Source: Pleurocapsa sp. FMAR1 (lineage in GTDB: Bacteria; Cyanobacteriota; Cyanobacteriia; Cyanobacteriales; Xenococcaceae). From it: a stretch of 64,000 bases of DNA. The stretch lies in contig NZ_OY762512.1 of NCBI RefSeq assembly GCF_963665995.1, positions 4,774,001 to 4,838,000 on the forward strand, given 5' to 3'. This document shows, one piece after another, positions 56,886 through 64,000 of the stretch. Under the pieces are notes generated by a model. It was not told the DNA's origin, made no database searches, and worked only from the letters and a program-made list of their open reading frames with translations. The stretch's first letter is position 1. The number at the start of each line of letters is the position of its first letter. A program made the translations under genes and the position numbers.

Positions 56886-57855
56886 TGTCGTCGGTTTAGA
56901 TACTGATTTATATGCCAGAAGTACATTTGGAGCAGGGATTGTTGAAATCCCTGAAATCAAAAAAGATCTTCGGGACGTAGAACTTCAGGACTTGGAAGGA
57001 TTTGAAGCAGTTTTACACTTAGCTGGTCTTTCCAATGATCCTTTAGGAAATCTTAATCCCAAACTAACAGAAGAGATTAATTATTTAGCTTCTGTAAAAC
57101 TTGCCAAATTATCTAAACAGGCTGGGGTTAGTCGTTTTATCTTTTCCTCATCCTGTAGTAATTATGGTGCAGGGGGAGAAGATTTGCTCAACGAAGAGTC
57201 TGCTTTTAACCCTGTTACTCCTTATGGAGTTTCTAAAGTAAAAGTAGAGCAAGATGTTAGCCAATTGGCTGACGATAATTTTAGTCCTACTTTTTTACGT
57301 AATGCTACTGCCTACGGGGTATCACCTAGATTGAGATTTGATTTAGTACTCAATAATTTAGTTGCTTGGGCATTTACTAAGGGGTTAGTCTATATTAAGA
57401 GTGATGGCACTCCTTGGCGACCTATCATTCATATTGAAGATATTTCCAGAGCTTTTCTGGCTGTATTAGAAGCACCTAGAGAACTAATTCATAATGAGGC
57501 ATTTAATGTAGGTCGCAATGAGGACAACTATCAGATTAAGGATCTGGCGGAAATTGTGATAGATACAGTTCCCAATTCCCGTATAGAATACGCTCCTGAT
57601 GCTGGTCCTGATAAACGCTGTTACCGAGTTGACTGTAGCAAAATAACCAGAGTACTGCCGAGCTTTAAGCCTCAATGGGATGCCCAAAAAGGAGCAGTAG
57701 AGCTATACGAAATATATCAAAAAGTTGGCTTGACTTTAGAGGAATTTGAAGGTTCTAAATACCAAAGAATTGCTCATATTAAGTATTTAATTAGCAACGA
57801 ACTGCTAAATGGGGAATTACGTTGGCAAAAAGAACAGCTTGCAACTATTGAATAA
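56809..57855 (+). CDS. NAD-dependent epimerase/dehydratase (extended SDR)
   Basis: A 348-residue extended SDR acting on a nucleotide sugar. The cofactor motif is LVTGHKGYIG. The catalytic set is SSSCSNYG (Ser) and YGVSK (Tyr-Lys). HIEDISRAFL and FNVG follow. I take the ATG at 56809; it begins inside the rfbF frame. It does not look like a classical RfbG CDP-glucose 4,6-dehydratase, and none is present in the window. It probably epimerises, reduces or dehydrates a CDP-sugar made by RfbF. Confidence 0.88.
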   Translation: MKILVTGHKGYIGTLMIPMLLDKGYDVVGLDTDLYARSTFGAGIVEIPEIKKDLRDVELQDLEGFEAVLHLAGLSNDPLGNLNPKLTEEINYLASVKLAKLSKQAGVSRFIFSSSCSNYGAGGEDLLNEESAFNPVTPYGVSKVKVEQDVSQLADDNFSPTFLRNATAYGVSPRLRFDLVLNNLVAWAFTKGLVYIKSDGTPWRPIIHIEDISRAFLAVLEAPRELIHNEAFNVGRNEDNYQIKDLAEIVIDTVPNSRIEYAPDAGPDKRCYRVDCSKITRVLPSFKPQWDAQKGAVELYEIYQKVGLTLEEFEGSKYQRIAHIKYLISNELLNGELRWQKEQLATIE

Positions 57856-57935
57856 CCTGCATGAAAAAACTTTGCTTGACATATATATAAATATAAGGCG
57901 AAGTTGATTTCAAAATGTTTAAATAGGAAAAAATT

Positions 57936-57960
57936 GGGGCAATCATTTGATGGTTGCCTC
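57936..57960 (+). other. Hairpin between SDR and C-methyltransferase genes
   Basis: GGGGCAATCA (57936-57945) and TGGTTGCCTC (57951-57960) can pair with wobbles. No T-run follows, so this is more likely an RNA processing or stability element than a terminator. Confidence 0.4.
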
Positions 57961-58007
57961 GATTAGTAGAGCCAACAATGTAAATTAAATAATAGATAAG
58001 CAATATT

Positions 58008-59237
58008 ATGAATGCTTCTCAGCCAAGCTGTCTTTCATGCGGAAATTCTGACTTAAAGTCAATTATTTCCTTCGGTTATACTCCCCTTGCTGACAACCTT
58101 TTAACTAAAGAACAGTTAGCTTCTCCCGAATATACTGCTCCATTGGATCTAGCTTTTTGCCCTGACTGTAGTCTAGTACAAATTACGGAAATAGTTCCCC
58201 CAGAAATACTATTTTGTCGGGATTATCCTTATTTTTCTTCTGTCTCACCATCTCTATTAAAGCACTTTGGGGATAGTGCCAAAAATTTAATTAAAACTAG
58301 AAATCTAGATAATAATAGTTTTGTGATTGAAGCAGCTAGCAATGATGGCTATATGCTCAAAAACTTTGTAGAACGACAAATTCCTGTTTTGGGAATAGAT
58401 CCTGCTTCGGGACAAGTAGAAGCTGCCAACAATGCGGGGATCTATTCCATCTGTACTTTCTTTGGTAAAGAGCTAGCGCAAAAATTGAAAGGCGAAGGAA
58501 AACAAGCTGATGTCTTTTTGGCAAATAATGTTTTGGCTCACGTACCAGATTTAAATGGCTTTGTGGCTGGCTTTTCCATCCTTTTAAAAGATACAGGGGT
58601 AGCAGTGATTGAAGCTCCTTATCTAGTTGATTTAGTGCAACACCGTGAATTTGATACTATCTATCATCAACATCTGTGTTATTTCTCTGTCACGGCTTTA
58701 GACAAGTTGTTTAGACAGCATTCTTTGTATCTAAACCATATTGAGCGCACCAAAATACATGGTGGTTCTTTGCGCCTATACATAGAGAAAACTGAAGCAG
58801 TTCAAGATTCAGTTAAGTCTTTGCTAAAAGAAGAGCAAGAATCTCAGGTGGATAACTTCAGCTACTATCAAGATTTCGCTGATAATGTAGCTGCCTTTAA
58901 ATCTGCTTTGATGGATATCTTATGGGATTTGAAAAAGCAAGGAAAAAGAGTTGTGGGTTATGGTGCTGCTGCTAAAGCTACAACTATGCTGAGTTATTTG
59001 GGCATAGATAAAACTCTTCTAGACTACATAGTCGATCTGAATGAATTTAAACAAGGTCGCTTTATGAGCGTTAATCATTTACCTATTTTTCCTCCCAGCA
59101 AGCTTTTAGAAGACAAACCAGACTATGTGCTAATTTTAGCCTGGAACTTTGCTAAAGAAATTATGGAGCAACAGCAAGAATATCGAGCATCTGGAGGACA
59201 ATTTATTGTTCCTATTCCCGATCCCAAAATTGTTTAG
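58008..59237 (+). CDS. Sugar C-methyltransferase-type protein (SAM-dependent)
   Basis: A 409-residue enzyme with the three-part layout of sugar C-methyltransferases such as TylC3/TcaB9. The N-terminal zinc-binding module has Cys8, Cys11, Cys51 and Cys54. The central SAM domain has [13 protein letters not shown]. The C-terminal Rossmann-like domain has [18 protein letters not shown]. The active-site loop reads [11 protein letters not shown], where TcaB9-like enzymes have YHEHxxYF, so a Gln stands in the place of Glu. It probably transfers a methyl group to carbon of an NDP-keto sugar. Confidence 0.88.
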   Translation: MNASQPSCLSCGNSDLKSIISFGYTPLADNLLTKEQLASPEYTAPLDLAFCPDCSLVQITEIVPPEILFCRDYPYFSSVSPSLLKHFGDSAKNLIKTRNLDNNSFVIEAASNDGYMLKNFVERQIPVLGIDPASGQVEAANNAGIYSICTFFGKELAQKLKGEGKQADVFLANNVLAHVPDLNGFVAGFSILLKDTGVAVIEAPYLVDLVQHREFDTIYHQHLCYFSVTALDKLFRQHSLYLNHIERTKIHGGSLRLYIEKTEAVQDSVKSLLKEEQESQVDNFSYYQDFADNVAAFKSALMDILWDLKKQGKRVVGYGAAAKATTMLSYLGIDKTLLDYIVDLNEFKQGRFMSVNHLPIFPPSKLLEDKPDYVLILAWNFAKEIMEQQQEYRASGGQFIVPIPDPKIV

Positions 59238-59290
59238 TTTTTGGATGGCAATAGTTAAACTGCCTCAATTTTAGAGGTTAATAAACCTAA

Positions 59291-59327
59291 AATTCTCTCT
59301 ACTGCTATTGGCGAAGTGGAGAGAATT
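59291..59327 (+). other. Strong hairpin between the two methyltransferase genes
   Basis: AATTCTCTCTACT (59291-59303) pairs with AGTGGAGAGAATT (59315-59327), one wobble in 13 pairs. It lacks a T-run, so it may protect or process mRNA rather than end it. Confidence 0.5.
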
Positions 59328-59384
59328 AAGTTATCACTAAGGAATTAATAATAGTCAAATAAATTTTTATAGGAGTATTTAATC

Positions 59385-60611
59385 ATGTTGCAAAATTTAA
59401 GTTCTACTGATAAGCATTTAAAGTCAGAGCCTAAGAAAATAAAGCATTCTTGTCCTAACTGTGGACATCATGAACTGTCAGTTTTTTACGAAGTTCGCCA
59501 AGTTCCTGTACATAGTTGCCTGATGATTTCTAGCCAAGAAGAGGCTCAAGATTTCCCTTGCGGTGATGTTGTCCTGGGTTTTTGCGATCGCTGTGGCTTT
59601 ATTACTAACACAGTATTTGATGCCAAATGGTCTGCTTATGCGCCTAACTACGAAGATCAGCAGAGTTATTCCCCTACTTTTAATAAGTTTTCCCTTAAGC
59701 TTGCTAATCATCTAATTGATAAATACGATTTACATAATAAAGATATTATTGAAATTGGCTGTAGCAAGGGTGATTTTCTTTTATTATTGTGCGAACTAGG
59801 CAATAATCGTGGCGTGGGTATAGATCCTAGCGTAGTTCCTGGAAGAGTAAACAGTGAAGCAGCAGACCGCGTTACTTTTATTCAAGATTACTATTCTGAA
59901 AAACACTCTGAGTATGTAGGCGATTTTATCTGTTGTCGTCATACTTTAGAACATGTTCAACCAACTTCTGAGTTTATCAAAACTGTCCGTAAGTCTATTG
60001 GCGATCGCGATACTGTAGTAGTATTTGAAATCCCAGATAATACTAGAGTCTTGAAAGAACAGGCTTTTGAAGATATTTATTACGAACATTGTTCCTACTT
60101 TAGCCCTGGTACCCTAGCTCGTTTATTCCGCGATAGTGGTTTTGAAGTAACCGATTTATATTGTGACTATGGCGATCAGTATCTTTTAATTGAAGCTAAA
60201 CCCGTGGAAATGCCTTCAGACAAGGTTCATCCTTTTGAAGAGACTGTAGCCGATGTTGCTCAAGATGTGCAGCTATTTACGGACAAGATCACAGGCAAGC
60301 TAGAGTACTGGAAAAAGTATCTAGATGATGCTCAGGCGAAAGGCGAAAAAGTCGTAGTGTGGGGTTCTGGTTCAAAATGCGTAGCTTTCTTAACTACCCT
60401 GAAAACCATCGATAAAATTCAATATGCTGTCGATATTAACCCCCACCGTCACGGCAAATATATTCCTGGAGTAGGCAAGGAAATTATGTCTCCCGAATTT
60501 CTTAAAACCTATCAGCCAGATAAAGTAATTGTGATGAATGCTATCTATACAGAAGAAATCAGCAAAATGCTGAAAGATATGGGTGTATCGACTGAAGTTG
60601 TAGCACTTTAA
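59385..60611 (+). CDS. Second C-methyltransferase-like protein (SAM-dependent)
   Basis: A 408-residue enzyme of the same overall design as its upstream neighbour but clearly diverged. The N-terminal cysteines 23, 26, 67 and 70 (CPNC and CDRC) suit zinc. The SAM motif is DIIEIGCSKGDFLL and the active-site loop is IYYEHCSYFSPGTLARLF, with the Glu-His pair kept. The C-terminal domain has VVVWGSGSKCVAFLTTL. Two such enzymes in a row suggest two methylations or two different keto-sugar intermediates. Which sugar is unknown. A terminator follows. Confidence 0.87.
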   Translation: MLQNLSSTDKHLKSEPKKIKHSCPNCGHHELSVFYEVRQVPVHSCLMISSQEEAQDFPCGDVVLGFCDRCGFITNTVFDAKWSAYAPNYEDQQSYSPTFNKFSLKLANHLIDKYDLHNKDIIEIGCSKGDFLLLLCELGNNRGVGIDPSVVPGRVNSEAADRVTFIQDYYSEKHSEYVGDFICCRHTLEHVQPTSEFIKTVRKSIGDRDTVVVFEIPDNTRVLKEQAFEDIYYEHCSYFSPGTLARLFRDSGFEVTDLYCDYGDQYLLIEAKPVEMPSDKVHPFEETVADVAQDVQLFTDKITGKLEYWKKYLDDAQAKGEKVVVWGSGSKCVAFLTTLKTIDKIQYAVDINPHRHGKYIPGVGKEIMSPEFLKTYQPDKVIVMNAIYTEEISKMLKDMGVSTEVVAL

Positions 60612-60660
60612 CATTCAACATTTATTATTTATCATTGGCTTTTTGTTGCCTTTGAATTAG

Positions 60661-60695
60661 GGGGGCGAAAACTTTCGCCTCCTTTATTATTTTTA
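60661..60695 (+). terminator. Probable Rho-independent terminator
   Basis: GGGGGCGAAA (60661-60670) pairs with TTTCGCCTCC (60673-60682) with one wobble, then a T-rich tail. It would separate the methyltransferase transcript from the flavoprotein gene that begins at 60734. Confidence 0.65.
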
Positions 60696-60733
60696 CTTTG
60701 AGAGATAAGGCTTGTATAAATTGAGTATATATT

Positions 60734-61923
60734 ATGTATAACTATATTATTATTGGTGGTGGTATTGTTGGCTTGTCTACGGCAATGGCTCTTAGTCAGA
60801 AATTTCCTAACGCTAAAACTGCTTTATTAGAAAAGGAAGCGTCTTGGGCTGCTCATCAAACAGGACATAATAGCGGAGTGATCCATTCTGGTATCTACTA
60901 CAAACCAGGTAGTTTTAAAGCCAAGCTTTGTCGTCAAGGCAATCGTTCAATGGTGAATTTCTGCGATAAATACGATATCAACTATCAAATATGCGGTAAG
61001 GTCATTGTCGCAACCGAGCCTCATGAACTACCGCTTTTAGATGAGCTTTATCAAAGAGGTTTGGCTAATGAGCTTGAGGTAACAAAGGTTACTCAAGAGC
61101 AGGTAAAAGAAATTGAGCCTCACGTAAATTGTTTAGCAGGAATTAGGGTCAAATCCACAGGAATTGTTGATTATAAGCAAGTATGTCAGAAATACGCCGC
61201 TCTTGCCCAAGAACATGGTGTAGAGTTACACAACAATACTCGTGTTCAGGGCATTAAATCCACCGCCGAAGGTCATGTTTTAGAAACTAACAATGGTGAA
61301 TATCAAACCAAGTTTATAATTAACTGTGCTGGATTATATAGCGATCGCATTACAGAATTAGCTCAAGAAAAAGCACCAGCCAAGATAGTACCCTTTAGAG
61401 GCGAATATTACGAGTTAACCCCTGAAAAACGTTATTTAGTCAATGGAGCTATTTATCCTGTTCCCAATCCCAATTTTCCTTTCCTAGGCGTACATTTTAC
61501 CCCTGGTATTGATGGCAGCGTTCATGCTGGCCCCAATGCAGTATTGGGCTTTAAACGGGAAGCTTACCGAAAATTTGATTTTGACTAAGAGACTTTATGG
61601 ATACCATGACCTATCCTGGCTTTTGGAAATTGGTAGCTAAGTATTCTAAAGAAGGGATTGAAGAGATGATTCGTTCTTACAATAAAGCCATTTTTGTCCG
61701 TAGCTTACAAAGATTAATTCCCGAAGTCCAGGCTCAAGATGTTGTACCAACTCCCGCAGGAGTTAGAGCGCAGGCTTTGAAAAGCGATGGAAAAATGGTT
61801 GATGACTTTTTAATTCTTAATGGCAACAAAGCCATGCACGTATGTAATGCGCCTTCCCCTGCTGCAACAGCTTCAATCGAAATTGGGAAGCACATTGTGG
61901 CTCAATTGCCTAATCTAGTGTGA
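60734..61923 (+). pseudogene. lhgO: L-2-hydroxyglutarate oxidase-like flavoprotein, frameshifted
   Basis: Two adjoining frames encode one FAD-dependent LhgO-like protein of about 397 residues. Residues 1-284 (60734-61588) start with YIIIGGGIVGLSTAM and keep HNSGVIHSGIYYKPGS and VPFRGEYYEL. The remainder is in another frame from about 61590 (MTYPGFWKLVAKY through NAPSPAATASIEIG). One missing T at about 61584-61590 explains the break: GACTTAAGAGAC would read D-L-R-D and join the halves; the DNA has GACTAAGAG and stops. Either a recent mutation, a sequence error or, less likely, recoding. LhgO oxidises L-2-hydroxyglutarate; here it neighbours sugar genes. Confidence 0.85.
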
Positions 61924-62050
61924 AAATTATCATAAACTCATGATAATTTGAGCGAAAAGGCGATCGCATGACTAAATGTTAAAAATATACTATTGACCCA
62001 CTCCCCGAATAGCTGTTAATTTGATTAACGCGATTACGCTACACATAGCC

Positions 62051-62503
62051 TTATCGTTGTTCACTATAAAATTTTGAGGTGTTATTTTCGTTGATTGACC
62101 AATCTTCGTTTTCACCACCAATTATTAGTTTGTCGATTTGCACAAATTCTCTACTAAGCTGATTCATGGCATTGATCAAAATGTCGACCGCGATTAAATC
62201 ACTTGTGCCAAGATCGAACCAACATCGACCCCATACTCCTAAATATTCAATTTCTCCCATGTTGTGCATGGGCGACATCAGAGCATTATCTAAACTTTCT
62301 TGGTCGTATTCCATATAGCTGATCTCTACACCCACATCCTGGACGAGCAAATTCTCAGCATTATAGCCTCCCAGCTTACCAAGATAAAACCAAGAATCAA
62401 ATAGCTCTTCTATGTATTGTTGTTCCCTTCTCGAAGGCACTGTAGGAAACTCTAACCAAATCCATAAATCGAAAGGGTTGAATTCCCGAAATTGTATTTC
62501 CAT
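62051..62503 (-). CDS. DUF3531 family protein
   Basis: A 150-residue cytoplasmic protein that matches the cyanobacterial/plastid DUF3531 family. It starts MEIQFREFNPFDLWIWLEF and has EELFDSWFYLGKLGGYNAENL, then an acidic C-terminal part. Function unknown. It is convergent with the sugar cluster and separated by 73 bp from the DUF3146 gene upstream. Confidence 0.85.
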   Translation of the reverse strand: MEIQFREFNPFDLWIWLEFPTVPSRREQQYIEELFDSWFYLGKLGGYNAENLLVQDVGVEISYMEYDQESLDNALMSPMHNMGEIEYLGVWGRCWFDLGTSDLIAVDILINAMNQLSREFVQIDKLIIGGENEDWSINENNTSKFYSEQR

Positions 62504-62575
62504 GATTTTTAAGTAATAAAGAATTTTTTAGTAGAGTTGATTTGTTTCCATTTCCCAATTACTTTATATTTAACG

Positions 62576-62839
62576 CTACATTTTTGTCCGAACCGTAAAA
62601 GTATAGTCGCTACCTGCTTCAAGCTGGTAATCGCAACGCTCTAAAAATCTTTCCAAGGGTTCTCGAATCAAAGCTCTTCCCAAAGAAGGTTGAACAGATA
62701 GCCGACGTTGACGAAATCGCCAGCGAAATTGCCATTCGTATTCAGCAGCTTTGACCTCTCCTTCAATTTTTCCCATCGGTAAAGATTGTTGAGTAATTCG
62801 GACGTGAGCAATTGTTTCTGGTAAATAACTACAGTTCAC
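62576..62839 (-). CDS. DUF3146 family protein
   Basis: An 87-residue protein of the cyanobacterial DUF3146 family. ETIAHVRITQQSLPMGKIEG and EYEWQFRWRFRQRRLSV are followed by LERFLERCDYQLEAGSDYTF. It is predicted to be a small beta-rich soluble protein with no known role. It probably shares a transcript with the DUF3531 gene. Confidence 0.85.
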   Translation of the reverse strand: MNCSYLPETIAHVRITQQSLPMGKIEGEVKAAEYEWQFRWRFRQRRLSVQPSLGRALIREPLERFLERCDYQLEAGSDYTFTVRTKM

Positions 62840-63073
62840 AGTTTCTGACGGGAGAATTCAATTAGTAGATAATTTTTATAATTAATATAGCGACTCTTTG
62901 GTGAATAGGGTATAAATTTAGGCTTAATTAAGGTTACTTAGTGTTTACCGATACCAATTTTAATCGCTTTATTGATCGTTTATCCCTGCTAAAAATTAAA
63001 ATTAGTATAGCTTTCTTGAATTTAAAAACATTAAGCTTATCGAACCGAAATTAAAACTATTATAACAACGTGA

Positions 63074-63802
63074 TTATGAGTTAATAAGCCAATAAAATAG
63101 TATTATGAATAAAATAATTGCTTGGAAGAATAGCAATAAATAAAGTCTAAATTCTACCTTTCTGACATAGGCAAATAGCTGATTTTGTCTTTTTTTAGAG
63201 CTAAGTATTTTAAGCTCCATGTCCTGTTCAAAGTGTTGATTAATTTTTAATAATTTCGTTTCAACCAATTCATCCAACTGCTTATTAGTATCCTGCTTAA
63301 ATTTTTTGAAGGCAACAATTAACTTTTGCTCTAAAGATTTATCATTAGCATCAGCCGAATTGCTCATAGAAATAACAAGTTTTTCCATTAAACCTGGTCC
63401 AAGCTGAAAATAACCTTTACTAAGGCTACGAACTGCATTGGCTAATTCTTGAGCAGGAGTTCCTTTGACTAAATATCCTTTCGCGCCAGCTTCAATTGCT
63501 TGATTAATATGTTGTCGATCGTCGTGGCTACTAAGAATTAAAATTTTAGTCTGTATAAAGCGATCGCGAATGATTTGAATCGTAGTCAAACCATCCATAT
63601 CAGGCATTTCTAGGTCTACTATGGCTATATCAGGCTCTAGTATTTCAATTTGTTTTAAAGCTTCTGTTCCGTTTTCTGCATAGCCAATAATTTCTAGATC
63701 TGACTCTTGTTCTAAGTACATTTGTATAGTCTGACGAATTAGAGCTTGATCGTCAACTATTAAAATACGAACTGTAGTTAATTGAGTTTCAATAGTAGAC
63801 AT
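63074..63802 (-). CDS. Membrane-tethered response regulator without DNA-binding domain
   Basis: A 242-residue protein. Residues 10-128 are a CheY-like receiver with acidic pair Asp17-Asp18, phospho-acceptor Asp63 in IVDLEMPDMDG and Lys113. The receiver and the following GPGLMEKLV linker resemble NarL/LuxR-type regulators, but the HTH is absent. Instead there is a Lys/Glu-rich coiled-coil region (~150-212) and one C-terminal membrane helix (~218-240, LYLLLFFQAIILFIILFYWL). The output is presumably by protein contact at the membrane. No histidine kinase is visible in the window. Confidence 0.85.
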   Translation of the reverse strand: MSTIETQLTTVRILIVDDQALIRQTIQMYLEQESDLEIIGYAENGTEALKQIEILEPDIAIVDLEMPDMDGLTTIQIIRDRFIQTKILILSSHDDRQHINQAIEAGAKGYLVKGTPAQELANAVRSLSKGYFQLGPGLMEKLVISMSNSADANDKSLEQKLIVAFKKFKQDTNKQLDELVETKLLKINQHFEQDMELKILSSKKRQNQLFAYVRKVEFRLYLLLFFQAIILFIILFYWLINS

Positions 63803-64000
63803 AAAAAAATTAAAAGTAATTCAATTTTCAATCAATAGAAAAGCAAGCGGTTAGCAAAAATTTACCACGGTTATGCCACAATTTAACTTAAAAATACGAT
63901 AGTCTTTAAAGTTTTCGTGAGGATTGTGTATGAAGATAATTCGATTCCCAATCTAGATCGATTTTAATAGAAGTAAACTTTTAACAACTTTTTTTAAATA
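63803..64000. other. Right edge of window, no gene seen
   Basis: About 200 AT-rich bases upstream of the response regulator. It may contain its promoter and the edge of a neighbouring gene, but no start or stop signal can be supported. Confidence 0.3.

Overview
The window reads as a chromosomal segment of a cyanobacterium. The octamer GCGATCGC (HIP1) and its shorter forms recur throughout. Many genes belong to families restricted to cyanobacteria and plastids (Ycf35, Ycf3, Ycf65/PSRP-3, NdhF, CPP1-like, DUF1257, DUF2839, DUF3146, DUF3531, DUF4327, DUF1350). Composition is AT-rich. Nothing points to heterocyst genes. Gene content and the richness in small palindromic repeats would fit a unicellular or colonial, Pleurocapsa-like lineage, but that placement is a guess.

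Layout. Positions 1-5,500 hold ycf35, a small membrane protein, a cydA without a cydB partner, tRNA-Asn and lysS with a C-terminal KTSC domain. Positions 5,500-13,800 hold an ABC-F ATPase, a glycerophosphodiesterase, a broken IS630-family element with a palindrome nested in its transposase, an MFS exporter, a hydrolase and an AlaC-like aminotransferase whose stop codon lies in a direct repeat bordering a palindromic insertion. Positions 13,800-24,500 hold a folate-biopterin-type transporter, ndhF, a methyltransferase, tsf-rpsB with a structured leader, an RNA-binding protein and a YdcF-type protein. Positions 24,500-27,000 hold an oxidoreductase, a [2Fe-2S] protein and a YciI protein, with palindromic elements between them.

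Positions 27,000-30,150 form a compact protein-sorting locus. A PEP/PFE-CTERM-type secreted protein is divergent from an operon of HpsJ-like protein, cyanoexosortase A and a cyanoexosortase-associated protein. Positions 30,400-45,200 are mainly housekeeping: leuD, CPP1-like, mtnX-like, pyrG, acetolactate synthase-like, ycf3, gatC, putA (with a palindrome read through in frame) and neutral invertase. Positions 45,500-55,800 hold a LabA-like NYN protein, a nest of three different repeats, dprA, a TpsB-type outer-membrane transporter without an evident TpsA, a 2-Cys peroxiredoxin, ycf65, atpC-atpB and a PD-(D/E)XK nuclease-like protein.

Positions 56,000-61,950 form a sugar-nucleotide cluster: glucose-1-phosphate cytidylyltransferase, an extended SDR, two C-methyltransferase-type enzymes and an L-2-hydroxyglutarate oxidase-like flavoprotein broken by a one-base frameshift. 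This cluster probably makes an unusual, possibly C-methylated, surface sugar. The window closes with DUF3531, DUF3146 and a response regulator that has a coiled coil and a membrane helix in place of a DNA-binding domain.

The most notable non-genic feature is the repeat landscape. There are two copies of a MITE-like element with inverted ends, internal octamer tandems and flanking target-site-like duplications. There is also a family of GC-rich palindromes whose copies differ by compensatory stem changes and which enter coding sequence (putA, the IS630 transposase) and gene ends (alaC, leuD).
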